Of a stretch of DNA of 5,571 nt, positions 1 to 5,289 are shown one piece after another. Under the pieces are notes generated by a model. That model had not been told where the DNA came from. It made no database searches and was given only the letters and a program-made list of their open reading frames with translations. The translations under genes and the position numbers were made by a program. The first letter of the stretch is position 1; each line of letters begins with the position of its first letter. Origin of the DNA: Comamonadaceae bacterium (GTDB lineage Bacteria; Pseudomonadota; Gammaproteobacteria; Burkholderiales; Burkholderiaceae_C); assembly GCA_947451445.1 (NCBI GenBank), contig CANFZJ010000225.1:1-5571 (forward strand), given 5' to 3'.

Positions 1-1247
1 ACAGGGTTGTCAGCTGTTTCACCCAACAGCGGTGCAAGTTGTCGAAACAGGTCTGCTGCTGTGTAGTCCGGGTGTGCGGAGATACGCAAGGGGTGCCCCA
101 AGCTGTTGAATGGCGCGTTTTGAAGCAACGCTTGTATCAATTCGCTTTTGCCGTTGCCACGCATACCGTAGAGGGCAACTACGTGCGTGGACTGGCTTTT
201 TTGGATTAATCCCTTAATTTGAGCCTCACGTCCGTACAGTTTTTTTGCGCGGGCGGAGGGGGGCGCAGGGGGTGCTACGAGGGCTTTTCTGGCAGGGGCT
301 ACGCAAGCGGAGGCGGCGGCCTCCATTTCGACACTGATCTCCCCGAAGATGGAATGACAATCCACGCCACCGTAAGCTCGAAATACACCGCGCGCGATGG
401 CGGGCTGCATATTTTTGATCAGGCGCGCGTAGTGAGCCGCTACTGATGCTTGATCTATCTCTCTGAAGCACCAGACGACATCGAGTTCGGCCTCTTCATC
501 GTGTAGGAGATCCGCCAAGGCAGTGGTGAATACGTCATCCCAACCGCTGTAGGCCACAACCACCAGCGTTTTCTGACGGAGGATGGACTGAAGTGAAGTT
601 TTGAGCTTCGGGCGGGCAGCGCTGAGCTGGGCAGGCGTGTGAAGGGTATCGCCAGCTCGCCAGTACCCATGCAGGTGAGCCACCACACGAGTGCCTGTAT
701 CGTGCTCTGCTGTTCGACCAAGATTGCCATCGCCGTCTACGATTCGCCGGTGGACATTGTCACCACGTGCCCGTATCGCTAGAGACATGAGTGGGTCGAA
801 GTTTGTCGTCAGAATCGGGCCAGGAAACTTGTCGGAATAACCGCAGACCAGTTCTGCCAACTGCGTCGTGCCAGCAGGAATGAGCCAGTCTGCTGGGTTG
901 CCATCGTCTGCGAATTCCTTAATGGCTACAGATTTGCGCGCGCCAAGCACCGCGTCCCTGATTACTTGGTTTACCGCCGACTGGTTTACGTTGGATTGCA
1001 GCCAGCGCAGAGCCATTTGGTAAAGATCGGGACCGGACTTGCCTCGGATCGTTTCCTCAAAAGTAGATAGCGCAGTTGGCTTTCGGATTTTGACAATTCC
1101 ACGGATGAATTCACACATGCCGTCGACCCCTACGACACCGCCAGATGCATCCCAGGATAACGGTGACCCAACGAGGAAAGCTACGGGCTTTTCGGCGGAA
1201 GTAACCGCATTCAGAAATGCCTGCTTGTCGAATAAATCCAAAGACAT
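1..1247 (-). CDS. SIR2-STAND anti-phage defence protein (Avs5-like), N-terminal 415 residues, cut by left window edge
   Basis: Translating the minus strand from the ATG at 1247-1245 gives an open frame of 415 codons that runs off the left edge without a stop. Residues about 20-250 form a SIR2-like domain: a FLVGSPLS nucleotide-binding loop (24-31, in place of GAGxS), TTNFDPL (147-153, the Asn/Asp pair of SIR2 NAD pockets), HLHG (191-194, His193 as probable catalytic His) and YSGWDDVF (233-240). A Pro/Ala-rich linker (about 309-335) leads to LYGRE (338-341 region) and a Walker A loop GMRGNGKS (361-368), the start of a STAND/AAA-like NTPase. In known SIR2-STAND proteins a C-terminal repeat sensor detects a phage protein and the assembled SIR2 domains deplete NAD+. 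An in-frame TAA lies seven codons upstream, so ATG 1247 is the first possible start; no good Shine-Dalgarno precedes it. Base composition looks less GC-rich than in the genes to the right, which fits an acquired gene. Walker B, the sensor and the true family (Avs5 or another SIR2-NTPase) cannot be seen. Confidence 0.87.
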   Translation of the reverse strand, partial: MSLDLFDKQAFLNAVTSAEKPVAFLVGSPLSWDASGGVVGVDGMCEFIRGIVKIRKPTALSTFEETIRGKSGPDLYQMALRWLQSNVNQSAVNQVIRDAVLGARKSVAIKEFADDGNPADWLIPAGTTQLAELVCGYSDKFPGPILTTNFDPLMSLAIRARGDNVHRRIVDGDGNLGRTAEHDTGTRVVAHLHGYWRAGDTLHTPAQLSAARPKLKTSLQSILRQKTLVVVAYSGWDDVFTTALADLLHDEEAELDVVWCFREIDQASVAAHYARLIKNMQPAIARGVFRAYGGVDCHSIFGEISVEMEAAASACVAPARKALVAPPAPPSARAKKLYGREAQIKGLIQKSQSTHVVALYGMRGNGKSELIQALLQNAPFNSLGHPLRISAHPDYTAADLFRQLAPLLGETADNP

Positions 1248-1355
1248 CGTGGAGATAGTTCTGTTCCGTTAAGCCGGAGGATTATTTAGATGGGAGGGCG
1301 ATGTTTGGTTACAGGTCGATAGTAGCGCTGAAATCAAGTTTTTCATTTTCTCCCA
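1248..1355. other. Junction between the defence gene and the lpdA remnant
   Basis: This 108-bp stretch separates the start of the SIR2-STAND gene (minus strand) from the first recognisable lpdA codons (plus strand). It must hold the defence gene's promoter, but I see no convincing -35/-10 pair on the minus strand; TTGATT followed 17 bases later by CTGTAA is only weak. On the plus strand GGAGGA (1276-1281) stands 8 bases before ATG 1290, which opens a 10-codon frame ending at TAG 1320-1322. This may be a mini-ORF or the left-over translation start of a lost gene. It is more AT-rich than the lpdA sequence after it. No transposon end, tRNA piece or direct repeat is obvious. Confidence 0.5.
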
Positions 1356-1964
1356 GACAAAGTCGGCGTGTCTGTCACCGACCGCGGTTTCATCAACGTC
1401 GATATCCAAATGCGCACCAACGTGCCGCACATCTTCGCCATCGGCGACATCGTCGGCCAGCCCATGCTGGCCCACAAAGCGGTGCACGAAGCCCATGTGG
1501 CGGCCGAAGTCATCGCCGGTGAACTGCAAGGCAACAAAGAGCTGGCAGCCGCCGCCTTCAACGCCCGCGTGATCCCCAGCGTGGCCTACACCGACCCCGA
1601 AGTGGCCTGGGTTGGCCTCACCGAAGACCAGGCCAAGGCCCAGGGCATCAAGGTCAAAAAGGGCCTGTTCCCTTGGAACGCCTCTGGCCGCGCCATCGCC
1701 AATGGCCGCGACGAGGGCGTGACCAAGCTGCTGTTTGACGATTCCCCCGAAGCCCACGGCCACGGCAAGATCCTCGGCGGCGGCATGGTCGGCACGCATG
1801 CGGGCGACATGATCGGCGAAGTGGCGTTGGCGATTGAGATGGGCGCGGACTGCATCGACATTGGCAAGACCATCCACCCGCACCCCACGCTGGGCGAAAG
1901 CATCGGCATGGCGGCGGAGATTGCGCACGGCAGCTGCACGGATGTGCCGCCAGCACGCAAGTAA
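1356..1964 (+). pseudogene. lpdA: lpdA remnant: C-terminal about 200 residues of dihydrolipoamide dehydrogenase (E3)
   Basis: E3 reoxidises dihydrolipoamide in the pyruvate dehydrogenase complex, using FAD, a redox disulfide and NAD+. The frame from the GAC at 1356 to TAA 1962-1964 encodes about 202 residues that closely resemble the end of E. coli-type Lpd: TNVPHIFAIGDIVGQPMLAH (FAD-binding, encoded from about 1420), VIPSVAYTDPEVAWVG at the start of the dimerisation domain, and TIHPHPTLGESIG with the His-Glu catalytic pair. The N-terminal FAD-binding region, the CxxxxC disulfide and most of the NAD domain are absent: full-length proteins have about 475 residues, or about 600 when fused to a lipoyl domain. 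Similarity stops abruptly near 1355. The GTG at 1368 could in principle start translation but has no Shine-Dalgarno, so I call this a 5'-truncated pseudogene. The retained C-terminal sequence shows no frameshift or stop, so the break may be recent, or the piece may be a duplicated 3' end with an intact copy elsewhere. Confidence 0.9.
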
Positions 1965-1981
1965 GCCGATTGCCTGAAAAT

Positions 1982-1998
1982 GCTACTGTTTCAGTAGC
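1982..1998 (+). other. Perfect 7-bp hairpin after the lpdA remnant
   Basis: GCTACTG, a TTT loop, then CAGTAGC form a perfect 7-bp stem with a 3-base loop. It begins 17 bases after the lpdA stop and ends 2 bases before the terminator stem. It may help stop transcription or protect the mRNA 3' end; no U tract follows it directly. Confidence 0.5.
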
Positions 1999-2000
1999 TG

Positions 2001-2036
2001 GCCGCGCAGATTCCACAAGGGCTGCGCGGCTTTTTT
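2001..2036 (+). terminator. Intrinsic (rho-independent) terminator of the lpdA transcript
   Basis: GCCGCGCAG (2001-2009) pairs perfectly with CTGCGCGGC (2022-2030) around a 12-base loop, and six T residues follow (2031-2036). A GC-rich 9-bp stem plus a U tract is a textbook terminator. It lies 36 bases after the lpdA stop, so the original end of the operon is intact although the gene is not. It would also stop read-through toward the convergent lysR-type gene. Confidence 0.88.
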
Positions 2037-2061
2037 ATGGGTTTTTTGCTTGGCGTAACTG

Positions 2062-2243
2062 CCATTAGGCCGCAAACATGGTGCCCACTTGCTGCAACCA
2101 AGTTTGGCGCTGGGCATGCGTGGCGTGGCAAACCGGCGCAAGGGGCTGGTGCAGACGCTGCGCAGTTTCGCTAGCGCGGAGCAGTCACTGGCGTGCATCC
2201 ACCTGACGGATGAGCCTTCGTTCAAGGAATATGCCGTCGGCGC
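2062..2243 (+). other. Unassigned coding-like stretch between terminator and LysR gene, possible gene remnant
   Basis: After an in-frame TAA at 2056-2058, a plus-strand frame is open from 2059 to 2328 and reads smoothly in its first two thirds, including RRKGLVQTLRSFASAEQ and LACIHLTDEPSFKEYAVGAY. I do not recognise a family. The only starts are a TTG at 2089 and an internal ATG at 2116, neither with a convincing Shine-Dalgarno, and the end of the frame runs antisense into the LysR gene. The amino-acid mix looks more like real protein than the antisense frame. It may be the 3' remnant of a lost gene or chance. Otherwise I see nothing in the gap 2037-2243. Confidence 0.3.
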
Positions 2244-3134
2244 TTACCAAGCCACGGTAGCAAAGCGCAGCACCAGAAAGTCCACCAAGGTACGTACTGC
2301 AGGCGGGAGGTTTTTGCGCGAAGGGTAGAGGGCGTAAATGGTCATTGTTGGCAGCGCCCATTGCGGTAGAACGGCTTGCAGGGCTCCGGTGGCTAGGTGG
2401 GGGTTGGCCAGGTAAGTGGGCTGCAGGGCGATGCCGGCGCCAGCCAGTGCTGCCTGCAGCAGGGCGGTGGACTCATTGGCGCTGAACTGGCTTGCCACGC
2501 CCACTTGCTGGTGCTCCGCCCCTCGGTGGAGGTACCAGGTACTTTTGCCAAAGTTGGCATAGCTCAGGCAGCGGTGTGCGCTGAGGTCGGCCGGCATCTG
2601 GGGCCTACCGTGGCGGGCCAGGTAGGCCGGAGACGCGACCAGCACCGATGCGCACGGTGCCAGTGGCCGCGCAACCAGCATGGGGTCGGGCTCCGCACTG
2701 ATGCGGATGGCCAGGTCGATGCGCGCCTCCACCAGGTTCAGCGCGCTTTCGCTTGCGTTGAGGTCCACTTTCAGTTTGGGGTGCTGCATACAAAAGTCGG
2801 CTATCGCCGCCGCCATCTGCGCATAGGCAAAAGATATGCTGCAGGTCAGTCGCAGCTGGCCGCGCAGCTCGCTGCCCTCCACGGTGGTTTCTTCTTCTAC
2901 GTTTTCCTTCAGCGCCAGCATTTGCTGGCTGCGACGCAGGCAGCTTTCACCCGCATCCGTGAGGGTCACACTGCGGGTGGTGCGCTGCAATAGGCGTGCG
3001 CCCAGCCATTGCTCCAGCTCCGCCACGTAGCGGGTGACCATGGCACGGGACATGTCCAGCTTGTCGGCTGTGGCACTGAAGCTGCCGCTGTGGGCCACCT
3101 CTACAAACACTTCCATTGCAGTCAATCTGTCCAT
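2244..3134 (-). CDS. LysR-family transcriptional regulator
   Basis: The 296-residue product has the usual LysR length and layout. Residues 1-60 are the winged helix-turn-helix, with MDRLTAMEVFVEVAHSGSFS, then ADKLDMSRAMVTRYVAELE and the GARLLQRTTRSVTLTDAGE wing. A linker helix follows to about 90, then the periplasmic-binding-protein-like effector domain (about 90-296). It resembles the large DmlR/PA-type group of LysR proteins with unknown effectors. ATG 3134 fits the standard family N-terminus, although no strong Shine-Dalgarno is visible. The gene is divergent from the MBL-fold gene across 117 bp, the classic arrangement for a LysR protein that controls its neighbour and itself. The inverted repeat 10 bp upstream of its start is a likely binding site. 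The effector cannot be told from the sequence. Confidence 0.93.
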   Translation of the reverse strand: MDRLTAMEVFVEVAHSGSFSATADKLDMSRAMVTRYVAELEQWLGARLLQRTTRSVTLTDAGESCLRRSQQMLALKENVEEETTVEGSELRGQLRLTCSISFAYAQMAAAIADFCMQHPKLKVDLNASESALNLVEARIDLAIRISAEPDPMLVARPLAPCASVLVASPAYLARHGRPQMPADLSAHRCLSYANFGKSTWYLHRGAEHQQVGVASQFSANESTALLQAALAGAGIALQPTYLANPHLATGALQAVLPQWALPTMTIYALYPSRKNLPPAVRTLVDFLVLRFATVAW

Positions 3135-3143
3135 GATTCGGTC

Positions 3144-3160
3144 TATTTATGAAATAAATA
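3144..3160. promoter_or_regulatory. Perfect inverted repeat in the lysR/MBL intergenic region, probable LysR operator
   Basis: TATTTAT (3144-3150), GAA, ATAAATA (3154-3160) form a perfect palindrome with 7-bp arms and a 3-bp spacer, and it contains a T-N11-A LysR box. It lies 9 bp from the LysR start codon and about 90 bp from the MBL start. That position fits autorepression and, with a second weaker site, activation of the divergent gene. Binding by this LysR protein is inference. Confidence 0.55.
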
Positions 3161-3251
3161 TGGCCGGATTATCGGGTTTATCTGCGCGCTTATTAAAACT
3201 AAAGTACGCCTCAGCGCTACTCAGCGTGCCTTTCAACCACAGGACTTCACC

Positions 3252-4115
3252 ATGATCCGTACCACTCTCGTCGCCGCTTCCATCGCCATTGCCTTCAGCG
3301 CAGCCCACGCGCAGCAGGCCCTTACCGTCAAGGTGTACAACGCCGACGGCAACAGCTTCAACGTTAATTCCACGCTGGTCTATGGCCAGAAGGAAGCCAT
3401 GGTGATTGACGCCGGTTTCACCCGCGCCGACGCCCTGCGCATTGCCGCCAATGTGCTCGACAGCGGCAAGCAGCTCACCACCATCTACGTGAGCCAGGCC
3501 GACCCCGACTACTACTTCGGCGTGGAGGCCCTGAAAGAAATCTTCCCGCAGGCCGATGTGGTGACCACACCCGCCGTGCTGGCCAAGCTCACTGCCAAGC
3601 ATGCAGGCAAGCTGGCATTCTGGGCTCCCAAGATGGGGGCCAATGCCCCGCGTACGCCCGTGCTGCCCCATGCTATTGAGGGCAATAGTTTGACGCTGGA
3701 GGGCGAGAAGATCGAGATCCGCGGCACCACAGGTTTGCTGGCGCACCGTCCTTACGCCTGGATTCCGTCGATCAAGGCGGTGGTCGGCAACATTGGCGTA
3801 TTCGGCCAATTGCATGTGTGGACGGCAGACACCCAAACCGTGGCGGAGCGCAGCGCCTGGATAGCCCAGTTGAATGAGATGGCTGCATTGCAGCCAGCCA
3901 TCGTTGTACCCGGCCATATGCAGGCGGGAGCCCCCCTGGATGCCAGCAGCATCCGCTTCACCACGGCCTATCTGCAAACGTTTGAAAAAAACCTGGCCAG
4001 CAGCAAGAACAGCGCCGAGCTGATCGAGGCCATGAACAAGGCTTTTCCTGCAAACGGGGGCGCTATGGTGCTCGACATTGGCGCGAAAGTGAATAAGGGC
4101 GAAATGAAGTGGTAG
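3252..4115 (+). CDS. Secreted metallo-beta-lactamase-fold protein with degenerate metal site
   Basis: The 287-residue product starts with a Sec signal peptide (MIRTT, a hydrophobic stretch at 6-18, AHA at about 18-20, likely cut before Gln21), so it is probably periplasmic. The body follows the MBL fold: VIDAGFTRADA (51-61) is the strand and turn before the active site, SQADPDYYFG (81-90) takes the place of the HxHxDH motif, and VVPGHMQAG (218-226) is the GH motif near the end. Of the HxHxDH ligands only Asp86 remains; Gln82, Asp84 and Tyr87 replace the histidines, and Asn180 stands where an Asp ligand is usual (GNIGVFG). I recall the SxxDPDxYFG form in a sub-group of proteobacterial MBL proteins, so this may be a family trait. 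The substrate is unknown. AGGA at 3241-3244 is a good Shine-Dalgarno, 7 bases before ATG 3252. The divergent LysR gene is the probable regulator. Confidence 0.85.
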   Translation: MIRTTLVAASIAIAFSAAHAQQALTVKVYNADGNSFNVNSTLVYGQKEAMVIDAGFTRADALRIAANVLDSGKQLTTIYVSQADPDYYFGVEALKEIFPQADVVTTPAVLAKLTAKHAGKLAFWAPKMGANAPRTPVLPHAIEGNSLTLEGEKIEIRGTTGLLAHRPYAWIPSIKAVVGNIGVFGQLHVWTADTQTVAERSAWIAQLNEMAALQPAIVVPGHMQAGAPLDASSIRFTTAYLQTFEKNLASSKNSAELIEAMNKAFPANGGAMVLDIGAKVNKGEMKW

Positions 4116-4298
4116 CTACATGGCATCCTGCACTTGGAAGAGGGTGACCTGGAAGATGCGGAGAATTGGTACAACCGGGCCCACCGCCACTTCCGTAGCC
4201 GGGGCACTCTGGACGCGGGGCTGGCACTGTTCGAGGCGGAGATGGCCCGTCTTCACCCTGTGGAAGACGGGACGACAGGACGTGCCCTGCGCACGTAG
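4116..4298 (+). pseudogene. Headless C-terminal remnant of a helical (TPR-like) conserved protein
   Basis: Directly after the MBL stop codon, in the same frame, lie 60 sense codons and a TAG (4296-4298) that read as real protein, including LHGILHLEEGDLEDAENWY, then RAHRHFRSRGTLDAG and LALFEAEMARL. The G-D-L-x-x-A-x-x-W-Y pattern is that of a TPR-type helix pair. There is no usable start codon: the ATG at 4120 is out of frame, and upstream is MBL coding sequence. I therefore read it as the 3' end of a gene whose 5' part was lost when the MBL gene came to lie beside it. Translation could reach it only by read-through of TAG 4113-4115, which is unlikely because the MBL protein ends normally (GAKVNKGEMKW). 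Confidence 0.6.
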
Positions 4299-4311
4299 GC
4301 TGATCGTTTGA

Positions 4312-4372
4312 GGTTGCTATATTATTAATAGCTGTCTGCGCACATTCTGCGTGCGCTAGGCGGTGTTTTTAT
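4312..4372. repeat. Comamonadaceae-type double-hairpin intergenic repeat, possible bidirectional terminator
   Basis: GGTTGCTAT (from 4312) is followed by ATAGC (4328-4332), giving a short AT-rich hairpin with GCTAT (4316-4320). Then GCGCAC (4338-4343) pairs with GTGCGC (4351-4356) around a 7-base loop, and TAGGCGG leads to TTTTT (4366-4370). The order GCTAT, ATAGC, TGCGC, GCGCTAG, GGC, T tract matches the outline of a short repeat I recall from many intergenic regions of Comamonadaceae; this is from memory and only one copy is in the window. It lies between convergent genes, where it could act as a terminator. Confidence 0.55.
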
Positions 4373-4395
4373 ACGCAAATGCAACTGCGAAAAAC

Positions 4396-5073
4396 CTACC
4401 GTCCCGTCCCTCCGTCTGAGATCCGCCGCGCATACACCGCCAGCACGATGCGCTCGGAATGCACTAAATAGTCGTTCAGCGCCGCCGCCGCTTCCTGCAG
4501 CTTGCCTGCTTCAAACAGTTGCAGGATGTTCAGGTTCATCTCCACATACGGCATGTGCAGAAACTCGGGGTCGTTGAGCAGGCCAAAGGCCAGCCGCAGC
4601 TCGGCCAGCACGTGGGAGAACATCACGTTCAGGCGTTCGCTGTCGGCCAGCTCCACAACGGCCATGTGGAACTCCATATTGGCGGTGCCCACGCCTTGCC
4701 AGTCGCTGGCATCGCGGTAGCGCTGGGCCATTTCCACGGCTTCGCGCAGGTGCTTTTTGGCCGGGTGGCGCGGGTAGGCCTGGGCCAGGGCCTGGCATTC
4801 GATCAGGCGGCGCACGCGGTAGATGTCGATGATGGACGCAATGCTGGGAATGGCCACAAACACGCCCCGGTTGGGCTCGTGCTTGAGCAGGCCTTCCTTG
4901 GTCAGCAGCCGGAACACCTCGCGCAAGGTGTTGCGCGATATCTCCAGGCTTTCGCTCAACGCTGCTTCCGACAGGCGCTGGCCGGGCGTAAACGCGCCTT
5001 GCATGATCTTTTGGCGGATCCGCTCGGCCGTGCGGTCGTTCAGGGTTTGGGGGCTGGCGGGTTCTGGTTGCAT
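4396..5073 (-). CDS. GntR-family regulator, FCD subfamily (likely regulator of 5-oxoproline transport)
   Basis: From ATG 5073 the product has 225 residues, the usual FCD-GntR length. Residues about 10-74 are the winged helix-turn-helix (RIRQKIMQGAFTPGQRL, then LSESLEISRNTLREVFRLL and the NRGVFVA wing). Residues about 80-215 form the all-helical FCD effector domain (IYRVRRLIECQALAQ, NMEFHMAVVELADSERL). The usual metal ligands are only partly kept: Asn132 stands for Asp, His136 is kept, Asn180 replaces a His, and the last position is Tyr202 or His205. The effector may thus bind without the usual metal, which could be a sub-family trait. A TTG start at 5124 would add 17 residues, but these look unlike the family's N-terminus, so I prefer ATG 5073, although neither has a clear Shine-Dalgarno. 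The gene is divergent from a DUF969 transporter gene, with a palindromic operator candidate between them. Confidence 0.9.
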   Translation of the reverse strand: MQPEPASPQTLNDRTAERIRQKIMQGAFTPGQRLSEAALSESLEISRNTLREVFRLLTKEGLLKHEPNRGVFVAIPSIASIIDIYRVRRLIECQALAQAYPRHPAKKHLREAVEMAQRYRDASDWQGVGTANMEFHMAVVELADSERLNVMFSHVLAELRLAFGLLNDPEFLHMPYVEMNLNILQLFEAGKLQEAAAALNDYLVHSERIVLAVYARRISDGGTGR

Positions 5074-5156
5074 GCACCGATGGTACTGGCGATGCGCGCA
5101 CCCATGGCACAGCAACAGGGACAAAGCGAGGGTTTTTCAGTAGTGCTGCTGGCACC

Positions 5157-5171
5157 ATTGTTGGTCACAAT
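5157..5171. promoter_or_regulatory. Second, weaker inverted repeat in the gntR/DUF969 intergenic region
   Basis: ATTGT (5157-5161) and ACAAT (5167-5171) are inverted around 5 bases. The arms match those of the better palindrome at 5178-5190, but the spacing is 2 bases longer than the FCD consensus. It may be an auxiliary half-site pair. Another TTGT at 5223-5226 may be a further half-site. Confidence 0.3.
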
Positions 5172-5177
5172 CATTAA

Positions 5178-5190
5178 ATTGTTGAACAAT
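5178..5190. promoter_or_regulatory. Probable GntR/FCD operator
   Basis: ATTGTT-G-AACAAT is a perfect 13-bp palindrome, and its core TTGTTGAACAA fits the FCD-family operator consensus TNGTNNNACNA exactly. It lies 104 bp upstream of the GntR start and 99 bp upstream of the DUF969 start, so one bound dimer could control both divergent promoters. I do not see unambiguous -35/-10 pairs; TTGCAC with TTATTT 17 bases on, reading toward gntR, is the best candidate and overlaps this area. Confidence 0.6.
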
Positions 5191-5289
5191 AAATAATGAA
5201 ACGCCACACAATAGTGCAATAGTTGTTCATTTAACTGGCATGTAAGTTGCGTTGCATGGGTGTGTGGATCTACTTAACCAAGGATGCGT

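Noticed and set aside
219..1272. Several short open frames (219-446 plus, 226-471 minus, 455-730 minus, 1039-1272 plus)
   Set aside because: All overlap the SIR2-STAND frame, which carries ordered domain motifs; these short ones have no recognisable content.
1290..1340. Possible promoter for the SIR2-STAND gene (TTGATT, 17 bases, CTGTAA on the minus strand)
   Set aside because: The -10 match is poor and nothing else supports it.
1301..1522. 73-codon plus-strand frame starting in the junction
   Set aside because: After about 18 codons it runs out of frame through lpdA sequence, giving Arg/His-rich shadow protein.
1269..1928. 219-codon open frame on the minus strand opposite the lpdA remnant
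   Set aside because: The plus strand is unmistakably lipoamide dehydrogenase; the antisense frame is low-complexity His/Gly/Val/Ala sequence typical of the complement of GC-rich genes.
2397..2993. 198-codon plus-strand frame antisense to the LysR gene
   Set aside because: It is the Gln/His/Gly-rich mirror of the LysR coding sequence and has no family motifs.
3147..3977. 276-codon minus-strand frame opposite the MBL-fold gene
   Set aside because: The MBL frame has a signal peptide, a Shine-Dalgarno and fold motifs; the antisense frame has none and would run through the divergent promoter region.
4120..4311. 63-codon plus-strand frame with an ATG after the MBL gene
   Set aside because: It is out of frame with the TPR-like remnant that explains this stretch, and its Trp/Thr/Arg-rich product looks like a shadow.
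4519..5196. 225-codon plus-strand frame opposite the GntR gene
   Set aside because: It mirrors the GntR/FCD coding sequence, which is clear, and has no family motifs of its own.
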